Shown here one piece after another: positions 8,234-15,660 of a DNA stretch of 32,081 nt. The stretch's first letter is position 1, and the number at the start of each line of letters is the position of its first letter. Source of the stretch: an uncultured Candidatus Melainabacteria bacterium (GTDB taxonomy: Bacteria; Cyanobacteriota; Vampirovibrionia; Gastranaerophilales; Gastranaerophilaceae); the NCBI GenBank assembly GCA_934675685.1, contig CAKURL010000014.1, positions 1 to 32,081 on the forward strand. Direction: 5' to 3'. A program made the position numbers and the translations under genes. The notes beneath the pieces are model-generated. The model had not been told where the DNA came from, made no database searches, and saw only the letters and a program-made list of their open reading frames with translations.

Positions 8234-9022
8234 ATGAACAGATATTTAGCAATAATCATATTTATATTTGTTTTTGTATTTGTTAAATCTTTTTTAATTG
8301 AACCAAATTCCCTTGTGGCAACGGATTATTCAGTTGAAGACAAGAATTTAATAGGTGTTAAGGTTGCATTTATTACTGACGTTCATTTAAAAAGAGGCGA
8401 CTTCAAAAAGATAGATAGAATAGTAGAATTAACAAAAAATCATAACCCAAATATAATCATCTTGGGTGGTGATTTGGTGAACGAAAATAAAAAGGGAGTT
8501 TTGCCAAACATCAACCTTTTAATCCAAAAGCTTAAACAAATCCAAGCTCCGATTTTTTCTGTTTTAGGGGAAAGCGACTGGGCGACAAACGGAGAAAAAA
8601 TCAAAACTGCACTTGAAGGTAATGGAGTGCATGTTTTAGATGATTCAAATTATAGAATAATTATTAATGGAAAATATGTGGATATAATAGGGCTTGCGGA
8701 CTATAAAACAAAAAACCCTGATATAAATAATGCATTTAGAAGAACAAGAATGCCAAGAATAGTGATTTCGCACAATCCTGATATTTATTATGACATCATG
8801 GACGACGCGAGCGTTATTTTGTCCGGCCATACCCATGGCGGGCAATTTATCTTGCCTTTCACTCCTCCTTTGATTGTATCATCTAAATTTGGTGCAGAAT
8901 TTGCAAGCGGAATAATCAAAAAAACTCATAATGTTATGATAATTTCAAAAGGCATAGGCACAGTCGGAATCCCTGCTCGCTTGAATTGTTTGCCTGAAGT
9001 AGTTTTTGTTAATTTTAGATAA
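8234..9022 (+). CDS. Membrane-anchored calcineurin-like metallophosphoesterase (YkuE-type)
   Basis: A 262-residue protein with one N-terminal hydrophobic anchor (about 4-22), placing the catalytic domain outside the cytoplasmic membrane. Metal-ligand motifs of the calcineurin-like fold are visible: DVH (49-51), GGD (78-80), SHNPD (179-183) and GHTHGG (198-203). The central motif, normally GNHD, reads GESDW (112-116), so the Asn metal ligand is replaced by Glu and the catalytic His by Ser. The rest is full length and well conserved, so this may be an altered active site and not a decaying gene. YkuE relatives act on phosphoesters such as UDP-diacylglucosamine or unknown lipids; the substrate here is unknown. 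It has its own promoter and is followed by a separate strong promoter. Confidence 0.88.
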   Translation: MNRYLAIIIFIFVFVFVKSFLIEPNSLVATDYSVEDKNLIGVKVAFITDVHLKRGDFKKIDRIVELTKNHNPNIIILGGDLVNENKKGVLPNINLLIQKLKQIQAPIFSVLGESDWATNGEKIKTALEGNGVHVLDDSNYRIIINGKYVDIIGLADYKTKNPDINNAFRRTRMPRIVISHNPDIYYDIMDDASVILSGHTHGGQFILPFTPPLIVSSKFGAEFASGIIKKTHNVMIISKGIGTVGIPARLNCLPEVVFVNFR

Positions 9023-9028
9023 TTTAGT

Positions 9029-9056
9029 TTGACACACGTTTTTTAAAATTTATAAT
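9029..9056 (+). promoter_or_regulatory. Strong sigma70-type promoter of the NfeD/two-component/tRNA-modification run
   Basis: TTGACA (9029-9034), a 16-base spacer and TATAAT (9051-9056) are a perfect match to both consensus hexamers. The first gene starts with GTG at 9085, with AAGGG eight bases before it. This is the best promoter in the window and probably drives the genes to 14188. Confidence 0.85.
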
Positions 9057-9084
9057 TAAAAAATAAGTTTTAAGGGTTCTTAAA

Positions 9085-9543
9085 GTGTATCAAAATTCAT
9101 ATATATTCTGGCTTGTTTTGGGTATTATTTTTCTTATTGTTGAAAGGAAATTTTCCAATACCTATAATCTTGTCTTAGCATGCGCTTTTTTGTTTAATTG
9201 CGCTGTTGCTTATAAAAATCCCGATAACCTTCTTTTGCAAGGTTTGAGCTTCTTGGGGCTTCTTTTTCTTTGTTATTTTTTAATCCAAGGAGCTTTTGAA
9301 AAAGAAAAAGATGATTTAAGAAAAGAAGAAAAACTAGCGAAAAAAGACTTTAAAAACCAAATAGCAACAGTAAAAAAAATAATTGGAAGAAGATTTTCCC
9401 TTGATGGCATTGGTTTGATCGAATATGATGGAGAAATTTATAGAGCTAAAAGCACAAAAGACAAAAGAATTGAAATAGGGAAAAAAGTAAGAATTTTATC
9501 AAGAGAAAATAAGATTTTTAACGTAGAAATCGAGGCAAAATAA
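9085..9543 (+). CDS. Short NfeD-like membrane protein
   Basis: A 152-residue protein with two or three hydrophobic helices (about 6-22, 28-45, 50-68), a charged linker (about 72-95: EKEKDDLRKEEKLAKKDFKN) and a C-terminal beta-rich segment (about 96-150; GRRFSLDGIGLIEYDGEIYRAK). This matches the OB-fold domain of the NfeD family, which usually works with flotillin/stomatin-type membrane proteins. No such partner is adjacent. The short form lacks the ClpP-like protease domain of long NfeD proteins. It starts with GTG behind AAGGG. Its stop TAA abuts the ATG of the response regulator, so the two are surely co-transcribed; a role in envelope sensing with the kinase is only a guess. Confidence 0.72.
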   Translation: MYQNSYIFWLVLGIIFLIVERKFSNTYNLVLACAFLFNCAVAYKNPDNLLLQGLSFLGLLFLCYFLIQGAFEKEKDDLRKEEKLAKKDFKNQIATVKKIIGRRFSLDGIGLIEYDGEIYRAKSTKDKRIEIGKKVRILSRENKIFNVEIEAK

Positions 9544-10266
9544 ATGCAAAAAATAAATAAAAGACTTTTAATTGTAGATGACGATGTTCAAATCAGGGAG
9601 CTTTTGACTTTTGATATCGCGCAAAGCGGCTATATTGTGGATTGCGCACAAGATGGCGAAGAAGGTTTAAAAAAGGCTCTTGAAAACAATTATGATTTAG
9701 TCTTGTTGGACGTTATGATGCCAAAAATGAATGGTTTTGACGTTTGCAAAAATATTAGATTAGTAAAACCAAACTTGCCTGTTTTACTTTTGACTGCAAA
9801 AGGAACAATTGAAGATAAAACCCAAGGGTTTGATTGCGGCGCAGACGATTATTTAATCAAGCCTTTTGATATTCAAGAAGTATTGCTTCGAATAAGAGCG
9901 CTTTTAAGGAGAAACCAACCTCAAGCTCCGCAAAAAAATTCAAAAGAAGTCTTGAGGGCGGGCGACATTGAAATTTTGCCGGATAACCTTGAAGCTTTGG
10001 TTTTAGATAAAAAAGTCAAATTGACCCCTACGGAATTTGAGATTTTATATTGTATGATGCAACATATAAATACACCTGTGAGCCTTGCTACTTTGCTAGA
10101 TGAAGTCTGGGGATATGACTCAAACGAAGATGTTAGAATGGTGAGAGTGCATGTTGGAGGCCTAAGACAAAAAATCGAAGAAAATTCTAGGTCTCCTAAA
10201 TATTTACACACCGTTGTGAATGTTGGCTATAAACTCACTCCTTTTGGAACTTTGGACGAAAACTAA
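9544..10266 (+). CDS. OmpR/PhoB-family DNA-binding response regulator
   Basis: Response regulator of 240 residues with an N-terminal receiver domain (about 6-120) and a C-terminal winged-helix DNA-binding domain (about 135-235). The acidic pair D13/D14 sits in LLIVDDDVQ, the phospho-acceptor Asp56 in LLDVMMPKMNG, the switch Thr84 in LLLTAKG and Lys106 in LIKPFD. The DNA-binding part carries TPTEFEILYCM, VRVHVGGLRQKIE and VVNVGYKL. The partner is the kinase immediately downstream (TAATG overlap). Targets are unknown; no direct-repeat operator was recognised at its own promoter. Confidence 0.93.
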   Translation: MQKINKRLLIVDDDVQIRELLTFDIAQSGYIVDCAQDGEEGLKKALENNYDLVLLDVMMPKMNGFDVCKNIRLVKPNLPVLLLTAKGTIEDKTQGFDCGADDYLIKPFDIQEVLLRIRALLRRNQPQAPQKNSKEVLRAGDIEILPDNLEALVLDKKVKLTPTEFEILYCMMQHINTPVSLATLLDEVWGYDSNEDVRMVRVHVGGLRQKIEENSRSPKYLHTVVNVGYKLTPFGTLDEN

Positions 10267-11903
10267 TGAAACAATTAAAAATAGTTGAACAAATAATCAT
10301 AGTCTTGGTTTTGGCTGTATTAATCCCATTTATTACAATCGGGATAATCATCTCAAACATTTCTCAACAATCTGTGAGAAATGAACTTGTGAGCAACACG
10401 GATATCATCGCTCAATATGTAGCGACTTCCATAGATAATTACATAAAAATCAGCCAATCTCAATTAAACCAAGCGGCGGACGGTTTTAAATATGTCGAAA
10501 ACGGGCTCGATAAGGTTAAATATTTTAACGAAATCGAGACAAAAAGCCATCTTTTAAAGGAATTGAAGCTTGTTTCTTATAAAGATGTTCCAAAAAGAAA
10601 ATACACAACAAACAACGACGATTTGATTTTGACTTCGCAAATAGATAAAGACAAAAGCTATTATCTAATTGCAACCTTAAATCTAAACATTATAGATAAA
10701 ATTTTAAAAAAATATGCAAACGAAAGAAATATCTTTGTAATTGATTGTGACTTAAAAAAGCTTGTTATCGCAAACAACAAAGATGCTTCAATAGACGACG
10801 CTATTAAAGACTTTGATTTCAATTCAAAAGAAGAAAGCGGACAATTCGGCCAAAAGAAAAATACTCCAAAAGTCTTTTATAGGCTGGATAACCCAAATTG
10901 GGTCGTGATTGTGGATACTACAAAAAAAGTAACCAAAAAAACAATAAACAAAGCGCGTTATAGAATAATTTTAGCACTTTCGATTGCAGCTTTATCAATC
11001 ATTGTGATTGTGAGCCTTTATACTTCATATCTTTATATAAATATAAGGCAGCTTCTAAGGGGGATTACGGCGATTTCTAAGGGAAATTATGACAAAAAAA
11101 TCCACCTTGTAAAAACAATATTCACTCCTTATGAAACAATTTTTTTAGCCAAAGAATTCAACTATATGGCAAATAAAATCAAGCTTTCTTATAAAGATTT
11201 AAAAGAAAAAAACAAGAAGCTTCAAGAATTAGGGGAATTTAGAGAAAACCTAATAAGCGCCACAAGCCACGAATTTAGAACACCTTTGACAAGTATTATT
11301 GGCTACACTTCTAGGCTTTTGAGGCACGATATCGTTTTAGACGAAGAAACAAAAATTAAGTCCTTAAAAATTGTAAAACAACAAGCGCAAAGGCTCTCTG
11401 AAATGGTTGAAGATTTGCTTGTGATACCGGAGCTCGATAGCTTTAGCTTGAAATTCAACATGCAAGAAGCAGATTTGATAGATACAATTTTAAGAACTTG
11501 TGAATATTTAAAAGACAAAGATGTCGAATATGTTCTTGATTTGGATAAAACTCTTCCTTATGTTTGGGCGGACGAATCGAGGCTGGAACAAATTATGGTG
11601 AATTTGATTGGAAATGCGATAAAATATAGTCTTGATAAAAAACCAATCAAAATTGTAGCTAAAATGGAAGAAGATAAACCTGTGGTTTATGTGATAAACG
11701 AGTGTGAAAAAATTTCAAAAGATGATAAAGAAAAGCTTTTTGAGAAATTTACAAGAATAGATTCAAAGCTCACAAGAACCACAAGAGGAACAGGCCTTGG
11801 GCTTTATATCGTAAAAGGTTTGTGCGAAGGAATGAAGATAGATATTTCCTTAGAAGCTGATGATGAATTTAAAATTAAGTTGAAATTTAATGAACTATGT
11901 TAA
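10266..11903 (+). CDS. Membrane sensor histidine kinase
   Basis: A 545-residue sensor kinase with a transmembrane helix at about 8-31, an extracytoplasmic sensing region at about 32-232 (possibly a CACHE-like fold) and a second helix at about 234-256. These are followed by HAMP (about 257-312), a coiled linker, and HisKA with the phospho-acceptor His335 in SATSHEFRTPLTSIIGY. The ATPase domain carries the N box NLIGNAIKYS (446-455) and the G2 box RGTGLGLYIVKG (507-518). The G1 box, normally DxGxGI, reads NECEKI, somewhat like the N-E-G-x-x-I form in VanS-type kinases but with Cys for Gly. The gene overlaps the response regulator by one base and tadA by seven bases, so the pair and the tRNA gene are translationally coupled. 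The signal it senses is unknown. Confidence 0.92.
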   Translation: MKQLKIVEQIIIVLVLAVLIPFITIGIIISNISQQSVRNELVSNTDIIAQYVATSIDNYIKISQSQLNQAADGFKYVENGLDKVKYFNEIETKSHLLKELKLVSYKDVPKRKYTTNNDDLILTSQIDKDKSYYLIATLNLNIIDKILKKYANERNIFVIDCDLKKLVIANNKDASIDDAIKDFDFNSKEESGQFGQKKNTPKVFYRLDNPNWVVIVDTTKKVTKKTINKARYRIILALSIAALSIIVIVSLYTSYLYINIRQLLRGITAISKGNYDKKIHLVKTIFTPYETIFLAKEFNYMANKIKLSYKDLKEKNKKLQELGEFRENLISATSHEFRTPLTSIIGYTSRLLRHDIVLDEETKIKSLKIVKQQAQRLSEMVEDLLVIPELDSFSLKFNMQEADLIDTILRTCEYLKDKDVEYVLDLDKTLPYVWADESRLEQIMVNLIGNAIKYSLDKKPIKIVAKMEEDKPVVYVINECEKISKDDKEKLFEKFTRIDSKLTRTTRGTGLGLYIVKGLCEGMKIDISLEADDEFKIKLKFNELC

Positions 11904-12355
11904 GCTCTGATTTAAAAATTTCTGACCTTGAAAAATATATGTCTCTTGCAATCTCAAAAGCAAAAGAAACAAAGCTTGATATACCTGTTGGCGCTTTGAT
12001 TTTAAAAAACAACGAGATAATTTCTTTGGTTCATAACAAAAAAGAAGAGGAAAACAGAACAACAGCGCACGCAGAAATTTTAGCAATCGAAGAAGCAAAC
12101 AAAAAGCTTTCTTCTTGGAGGCTTGATGATTGCATCATGTTTGTGACGCTTGAGCCTTGCCCTATGTGCGCTTGGGCTATTATGACATCAAGAATAAAAA
12201 AAGTCTATTTTGGCGCTTATGATAACCTATATGGGGCTTTTTCTGTTTTAAAGATGAATAACTTTGGAAATTTTAAAACAGAAATTGTGGGGGGAATTTT
12301 AGAAGAAGAAAACAACACTCTTTTAAAAGAATATTTTAGAAAGCTTAGAAAATGA
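11897..12355 (+). CDS. tadA: tRNA adenosine-34 deaminase
   Basis: TadA converts adenosine-34 to inosine in the anticodon wobble position of tRNA-Arg(ACG). The 152-residue protein has the cytidine-deaminase fold with its zinc site complete: H58 and the proton-shuttling E60 in TAHAEILAI, and C88 and C91 in LEPCPMCAWAI. The following IKKVYFGAYD is the family's typical next strand. Length is normal. The start overlaps the end of the kinase gene and the end overlaps the DUF2400 gene in an ATGA, so it is translated as part of a coupled chain. A free nucleobase deaminase is less likely because of the WRL and CAWAIM signatures. Confidence 0.92.
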   Translation: MLSSDLKISDLEKYMSLAISKAKETKLDIPVGALILKNNEIISLVHNKKEEENRTTAHAEILAIEEANKKLSSWRLDDCIMFVTLEPCPMCAWAIMTSRIKKVYFGAYDNLYGAFSVLKMNNFGNFKTEIVGGILEEENNTLLKEYFRKLRK

Positions 12356-13074
12356 AAGAATTATTAGATGAATTGGTCTTGAAATATGAAACAAAAGACT
12401 TTATAAAAGATGACCCAATTCAATTTCCGCATAACTATAAAGAAAAAAATGATATTGAAATTTCGGCACTAATTAGCGCTCTATTTGCTTTTGGAAGAAG
12501 AGAAGCTTTTATTCAAAAGTTAAATTGGCTTTTTTCTCTTTGCGCTTCTCCAAATGAACTCATTTTGGATTTTAAAAAATATGAACTTGATAATTTTATC
12601 TATAGGTTTATAAAATCTTGCGATTTAATTGAATTTCTCTCTATTTTAAATAAACTTTATTATAAAGATAAATCCTCAATCGAAGAATTGTTTTTTGAAG
12701 ATATTGGTTTTAAAAAAGTCACAAATTATTTCTATAAAAACTCAACATGCCCCTCTTCAAAGGGTTTTTGCTTTTTGTTTGCGAAGCCTGAAAACAATTC
12801 TGCTATGAAAAGGCTAAATATGTTTTTAAGGTGGTTGGTGAGAAGTGGCGAAGTCGACCTTGGGCTTTGGAAAAGTAATTTTAAAAAATCTGATTTAATT
12901 ATCCCTTTAGATACACACGTCGCTCAAGTTTCAAGAAAATTTAATTTGCTTAAAAGAAAGCAAAATGATTTCAAAGCGGCTCTTGAGCTCACTTCAAAAT
13001 TAAAAGAATTTGATGAATCTGACCCTGTGAAATATGATTTTGCTTTATTTGGGCTTGGAATTGATAAAAAATAA
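12352..13074 (+). CDS. DUF2400 (TIGR02757) family protein of unknown function
   Basis: This 240-residue protein carries the family signatures: EISALISALFAFGRRE near 35-50, MFLRWLVRSGEVDLGLW near the centre-right, and a C-terminal IPLDTHVAQVSRKFNLLKR followed by ELTSKLKEFDESDPVKYDFALFGLGI. The helical arrangement and the LDTHV segment recall helix-hairpin-helix DNA glycosylases of the Nth superfamily, but no activity has been established to my knowledge. It has no membrane segments. Translation is coupled to tadA by ATGA overlap. The neighbours (tadA, tsaE, tsaB) act on tRNA, which may or may not be relevant. Confidence 0.85.
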   Translation: MKELLDELVLKYETKDFIKDDPIQFPHNYKEKNDIEISALISALFAFGRREAFIQKLNWLFSLCASPNELILDFKKYELDNFIYRFIKSCDLIEFLSILNKLYYKDKSSIEELFFEDIGFKKVTNYFYKNSTCPSSKGFCFLFAKPENNSAMKRLNMFLRWLVRSGEVDLGLWKSNFKKSDLIIPLDTHVAQVSRKFNLLKRKQNDFKAALELTSKLKEFDESDPVKYDFALFGLGIDKK

Positions 13075-13082
13075 TTAGCGCA

Positions 13083-13088
13083 TAAAAT
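13083..13088 (+). promoter_or_regulatory. -10 box before tsaE
   Basis: TAAAAT ends exactly six bases before the tsaE ATG (TATATT between), and no Shine-Dalgarno precedes the gene. It could be an internal promoter giving a leaderless tsaE-tsaB mRNA. A/T-rich chance matches cannot be excluded. Confidence 0.35.
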
Positions 13089-13094
13089 TATATT

Positions 13095-13583
13095 ATGAAA
13101 ATAAAAGTAACATCATTAGAAAATACGAAAAATTTAGCCTTAGCTTTTTATAAAGCACTAGATAAAAAAGGTCTTTTTGTGACCTTGTTGGGTGATATTG
13201 GCGCGGGCAAGACGCAATTTATCCGCTATGTCTTAGAATATTTAAAAGTAGATAAAAAAGTCACAAGCCCAAGCTTTGTGATTTTAAATGAATATAAATC
13301 TTCTATGTTTCCTATTTATCACTTTGACTTATATAGGCTTGAAGAAAAAGGCTTGAAGTCTATCGTTCCTCAGCTAAGGGAATATACAAAAGAAAATATG
13401 CTTACATTCATCGAATGGGCAGAATTTGCGCATGATGAAATTCCAACTTCCGCTTTAAAGATAAAAGTTGAATACGACGAAGACGACGTTGATATTCGTT
13501 GGTTTGAATTCATCTCAAACGACAAAACGACAGATGAATTTTTAAATAGATTTATTGAAAATTTAAAGGATATGCCATGTTAA
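13095..13583 (+). CDS. tsaE: tRNA N6-threonylcarbamoyladenosine synthesis ATPase TsaE
   Basis: TsaE is the P-loop ATPase that works with TsaB, TsaC and TsaD to install t6A at position 37 of ANN-decoding tRNAs. The 162-residue protein has a Walker A GDIGAGKT (33-40), a TSPSFVILNEY segment near 58-68, HFDLYRLEE (about 76-84) and a Walker-B-like LTFIEWAEF near 113. These are the usual TsaE/YjeE landmarks at the usual length. It overlaps tsaB by seven bases, so the two are translated together. The remaining partners tsaC and tsaD are not in this window. Confidence 0.93.
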   Translation: MKIKVTSLENTKNLALAFYKALDKKGLFVTLLGDIGAGKTQFIRYVLEYLKVDKKVTSPSFVILNEYKSSMFPIYHFDLYRLEEKGLKSIVPQLREYTKENMLTFIEWAEFAHDEIPTSALKIKVEYDEDDVDIRWFEFISNDKTTDEFLNRFIENLKDMPC

Positions 13584-14188
13584 ACATTTTGACGCTTTGT
13601 TGCGCTCTTGATAATTCTTATTTTGCAATTAAATATAAAGGCGAAATTTTTTCTAAAATTTTAAAGTCAGATGTGAACTACCACAGCCTTTATTTAATAA
13701 ACGAAATCAAAAACACTCTTAAAGAAAAAAATATAGACTTAAAAGAGATAGATTTGCTAGGCGTAAATTGCGGCCCCGGAAGCTTCACCGGAATCAGAGT
13801 TGCGATGAGCATTGCAAAAGTGATGGCAGGAGAGCTTAATTTGCCTCTTGTTGGCTTAAATACTTCTCAAATTTTGCTTCGAATTTATGACAAAAAATAT
13901 TTAATTATGGACGCAAGAAGAGATATGTTTTTTGTGGGCGACAAAGATAAAATCGAGCTTAAATTAAAAGACGAAGTCGTGGAAAAATATAATTCTTCAG
14001 AAATCGTCTGCGACAAAAATTCAAAAGAATTCTTTAAAGACGCAATTTGTTTTGAAGAAGAAACAAAAGACATAGGTTCTGTTATGGTGGAATTAACAGA
14101 AGAAATTTATAACAAAGAACAAGACAAAACAAAGTTTGACTATAAAATGGTTGAACCTAATTATATTCAAACTCCGCCTGTTTTTTAA
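13577..14188 (+). CDS. tsaB: tRNA threonylcarbamoyladenosine synthesis protein TsaB
   Basis: TsaB is the pseudo-enzyme partner of TsaD in t6A37 formation. The 203-residue protein shows the N-terminal ASKHA-like strand, YHSLYLINEIK (35-45), and the diagnostic GPGSFTGIR (66-74) followed by VAMSIAKVMAGELNLPLVGLNT. The C-terminal half is short and divergent, as is usual in reduced TsaB proteins, and the total is a little shorter than typical. It is the last gene of the plus-strand run and its stop lies at the foot of a hairpin. Confidence 0.92.
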   Translation: MLNILTLCCALDNSYFAIKYKGEIFSKILKSDVNYHSLYLINEIKNTLKEKNIDLKEIDLLGVNCGPGSFTGIRVAMSIAKVMAGELNLPLVGLNTSQILLRIYDKKYLIMDARRDMFFVGDKDKIELKLKDEVVEKYNSSEIVCDKNSKEFFKDAICFEEETKDIGSVMVELTEEIYNKEQDKTKFDYKMVEPNYIQTPPVF

Positions 14189-14208
14189 AACTAATTTAGA
14201 TTAGTTTT
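14187..14208. terminator. Hairpin between tsaB and the opposing small membrane-protein gene
   Basis: AAAACTAAT pairs perfectly with ATTAGTTTT around a TTAG loop (9-base stem). It overlaps the tsaB stop and lies four bases from the stop of the opposing gene. Both arms end in T-rich sequence on their own strand, so it can serve as a weak bidirectional terminator for the convergent pair. Confidence 0.55.
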
Positions 14209-14211
14209 AAA

Positions 14212-14445
14212 TTAATCTGTTTCTTCTTTGTCTTTTGTGTCGGAATTCAATGCCCACAATAAAGCTGCAAGCCAGCCTAAAAATGTCCAACCTAAAAAAA
14301 TGGTCATTAAGCAAATGGCTAAAGTGTTATTGTGCTTTCTCATATATGCGATAATCACAGGGATAAAATAAATCGCAAGCGAGATAAAAAGCCAAGAGAT
14401 AACGAAATATAAAATTACAAGTAAATATATTATTGAGATATCCAT
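14212..14445 (-). CDS. Small two-helix membrane protein of the superinfection-immunity type
   Basis: A 77-residue protein with two hydrophobic helices (about 5-33 and 42-66) around a basic turn (YMRKHNN). The second half carries MTIFLGWTFLGWLAALLWAL, the signature of the Imm_superinfect family named after the phage T4 immunity protein. Members are common in bacterial chromosomes, mostly without known phage context, and the domain name is not evidence of function. The ATG is preceded by AAGGG at a good distance. It is transcribed alone from a clear promoter (14489-14517). No prophage genes are near. Confidence 0.8.
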   Translation of the reverse strand: MDISIIYLLVILYFVISWLFISLAIYFIPVIIAYMRKHNNTLAICLMTIFLGWTFLGWLAALLWALNSDTKDKEETD

Positions 14446-14488
14446 ATTAAACCCTTTTTATTTTTTAAGACATGAAATTGATAAAAAT

Positions 14489-14517
14489 ATTATAGTGGTT
14501 GAAAAGATTTTTTTCAA
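14489..14517 (-). promoter_or_regulatory. Sigma70-type promoter of the small membrane-protein gene, with an inverted repeat over the -35
   Basis: On the minus strand TTGAAA (14512-14517), a 17-base spacer and TATAAT (14489-14494) form a near-consensus promoter. The inverted repeat TTGAAAA-N5-TTTTCAA (14499-14517) covers the -35 and the first half of the spacer, where a repressor could bind. It also lies downstream of the pilin gene and could alternatively be a hairpin at the end of that transcript. Confidence 0.7.
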
Positions 14518-14548
14518 TAACTCTTTTGTTGATTAATTTTATTGTTTT

Positions 14549-15595
14549 TTAATAATCTAAAGCGTCACCCATGATTGTTCCTAAAATCACTCCTATTCCC
14601 ATAGAAGGCTTTTTAATTAAGGCAAAGCAAGAAATGTCGTTTGGGTTTGTAGTCGCCCTTTTTGTGTCACAAGTGCTTTTATTTACGACGTTTTTGTTTT
14701 CGTCTTTGCAAATTCCTGAATATGTGTTGCATAATTCGCAGTTTGATGAAGTATAGCATTTTTCTAAGATTGTGAACCCTTTTTCTTGGCAAAGCTTTTT
14801 AGGATATAATCCTTCTTCCCCTGTTGCTGCGCAATCAGAAGCCAAAGAAGACAAGGAAGATGCCACCATTGAGGCTTTCGCGTTTTCTTCTGTTGACTCT
14901 GCCCTATAGACATTATAAGTCACGATTGTGTCGTCGGTTAAGAAATCTTTATTCACGACGGTCGTATTGTTTTTGCAAAACGGGTGTGCTGTTTTTGGGG
15001 TGACTTTTGTTGTTCCGTTATAAGTATAGTCTTTGTTTCCGCAGCTTACTACTTGGACAATCCCTTCAAAGCTTCCTCCTGAATATAGCCTTAAAGGAAT
15101 TCTATCTGCCCAAATTTTATTCATGCCTTTAGAGGGCGAATCGATATCCATAACGATATTTTTATATTTATAATCAGCTCCGTCAAAAGGCGTTATCCAA
15201 TTTGTCGCAAGCCCTTGGATTGTGACCCCGTTTGCGAGTTGCAAATTCACTTTTGCGTCCGTGTTTGCTGTAGATTTTACGCAATCCGCTGTTCCTTTTA
15301 AAGTGAAAGCGTCTGCCATTTGAAGGCAAAGCCAGTCATAAGTTTTTGAATTGTTTGAAACGTCCGTATGTTCCACACTTCCGGAGCCGTCTTGCGATTC
15401 CATGGCTGCGATGTTACCTTTCATCAAATTTGAAATAGTAGCATAAGCATAGAAAGAAAGCTTTTTGTTATTTGTTGCATTTTTAAAAACATTTATACAA
15501 AGCCCCGACAAAATCATCAAAACGATAAGCGAGATGAAGATTTCTGCAAACGTGAAGCCTTTTTTATTATTTTTCATATTTTTATTTAATTTCAT
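14549..15595 (-). CDS. Type IV pilin-like / pseudopilin protein with class III prepilin signal
   Basis: A 348-residue protein with the N-terminal prepilin site KKG/FTFAE (Glu at mature position 5) after a 13-residue leader, followed by a hydrophobic helix of about 20 residues. It should be cut and methylated by prepilin peptidase and inserted in the inner membrane. The large outer domain has many Cys (VSCG, PFCKN, SDCAATG, KLCQEKG, EKCYTSSNCELC), suggesting disulfides. Segments with IWADRIPLRLYSGGS and SDCAATGEEGLYPKKLC recur in the gene upstream, so the two are paralogues. The ATG has GAGGAA upstream. No pilus assembly ATPase is nearby, so pilus versus secretion role is open. Confidence 0.82.
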   Translation of the reverse strand: MKLNKNMKNNKKGFTFAEIFISLIVLMILSGLCINVFKNATNNKKLSFYAYATISNLMKGNIAAMESQDGSGSVEHTDVSNNSKTYDWLCLQMADAFTLKGTADCVKSTANTDAKVNLQLANGVTIQGLATNWITPFDGADYKYKNIVMDIDSPSKGMNKIWADRIPLRLYSGGSFEGIVQVVSCGNKDYTYNGTTKVTPKTAHPFCKNNTTVVNKDFLTDDTIVTYNVYRAESTEENAKASMVASSLSSLASDCAATGEEGLYPKKLCQEKGFTILEKCYTSSNCELCNTYSGICKDENKNVVNKSTCDTKRATTNPNDISCFALIKKPSMGIGVILGTIMGDALDY

Positions 15596-15660
15596 AATTT
15601 CCTCTTTTTTATTTTTCTATCTTAAAATTAAAATCAAAAAGAACACAACATTTAAACAAA

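Noticed and set aside
14212..14445. The superinfection-immunity-like protein as evidence of a prophage
   Set aside because: The domain is widespread in bacterial chromosomes and no capsid, tail, lysis or phage replication gene is present.
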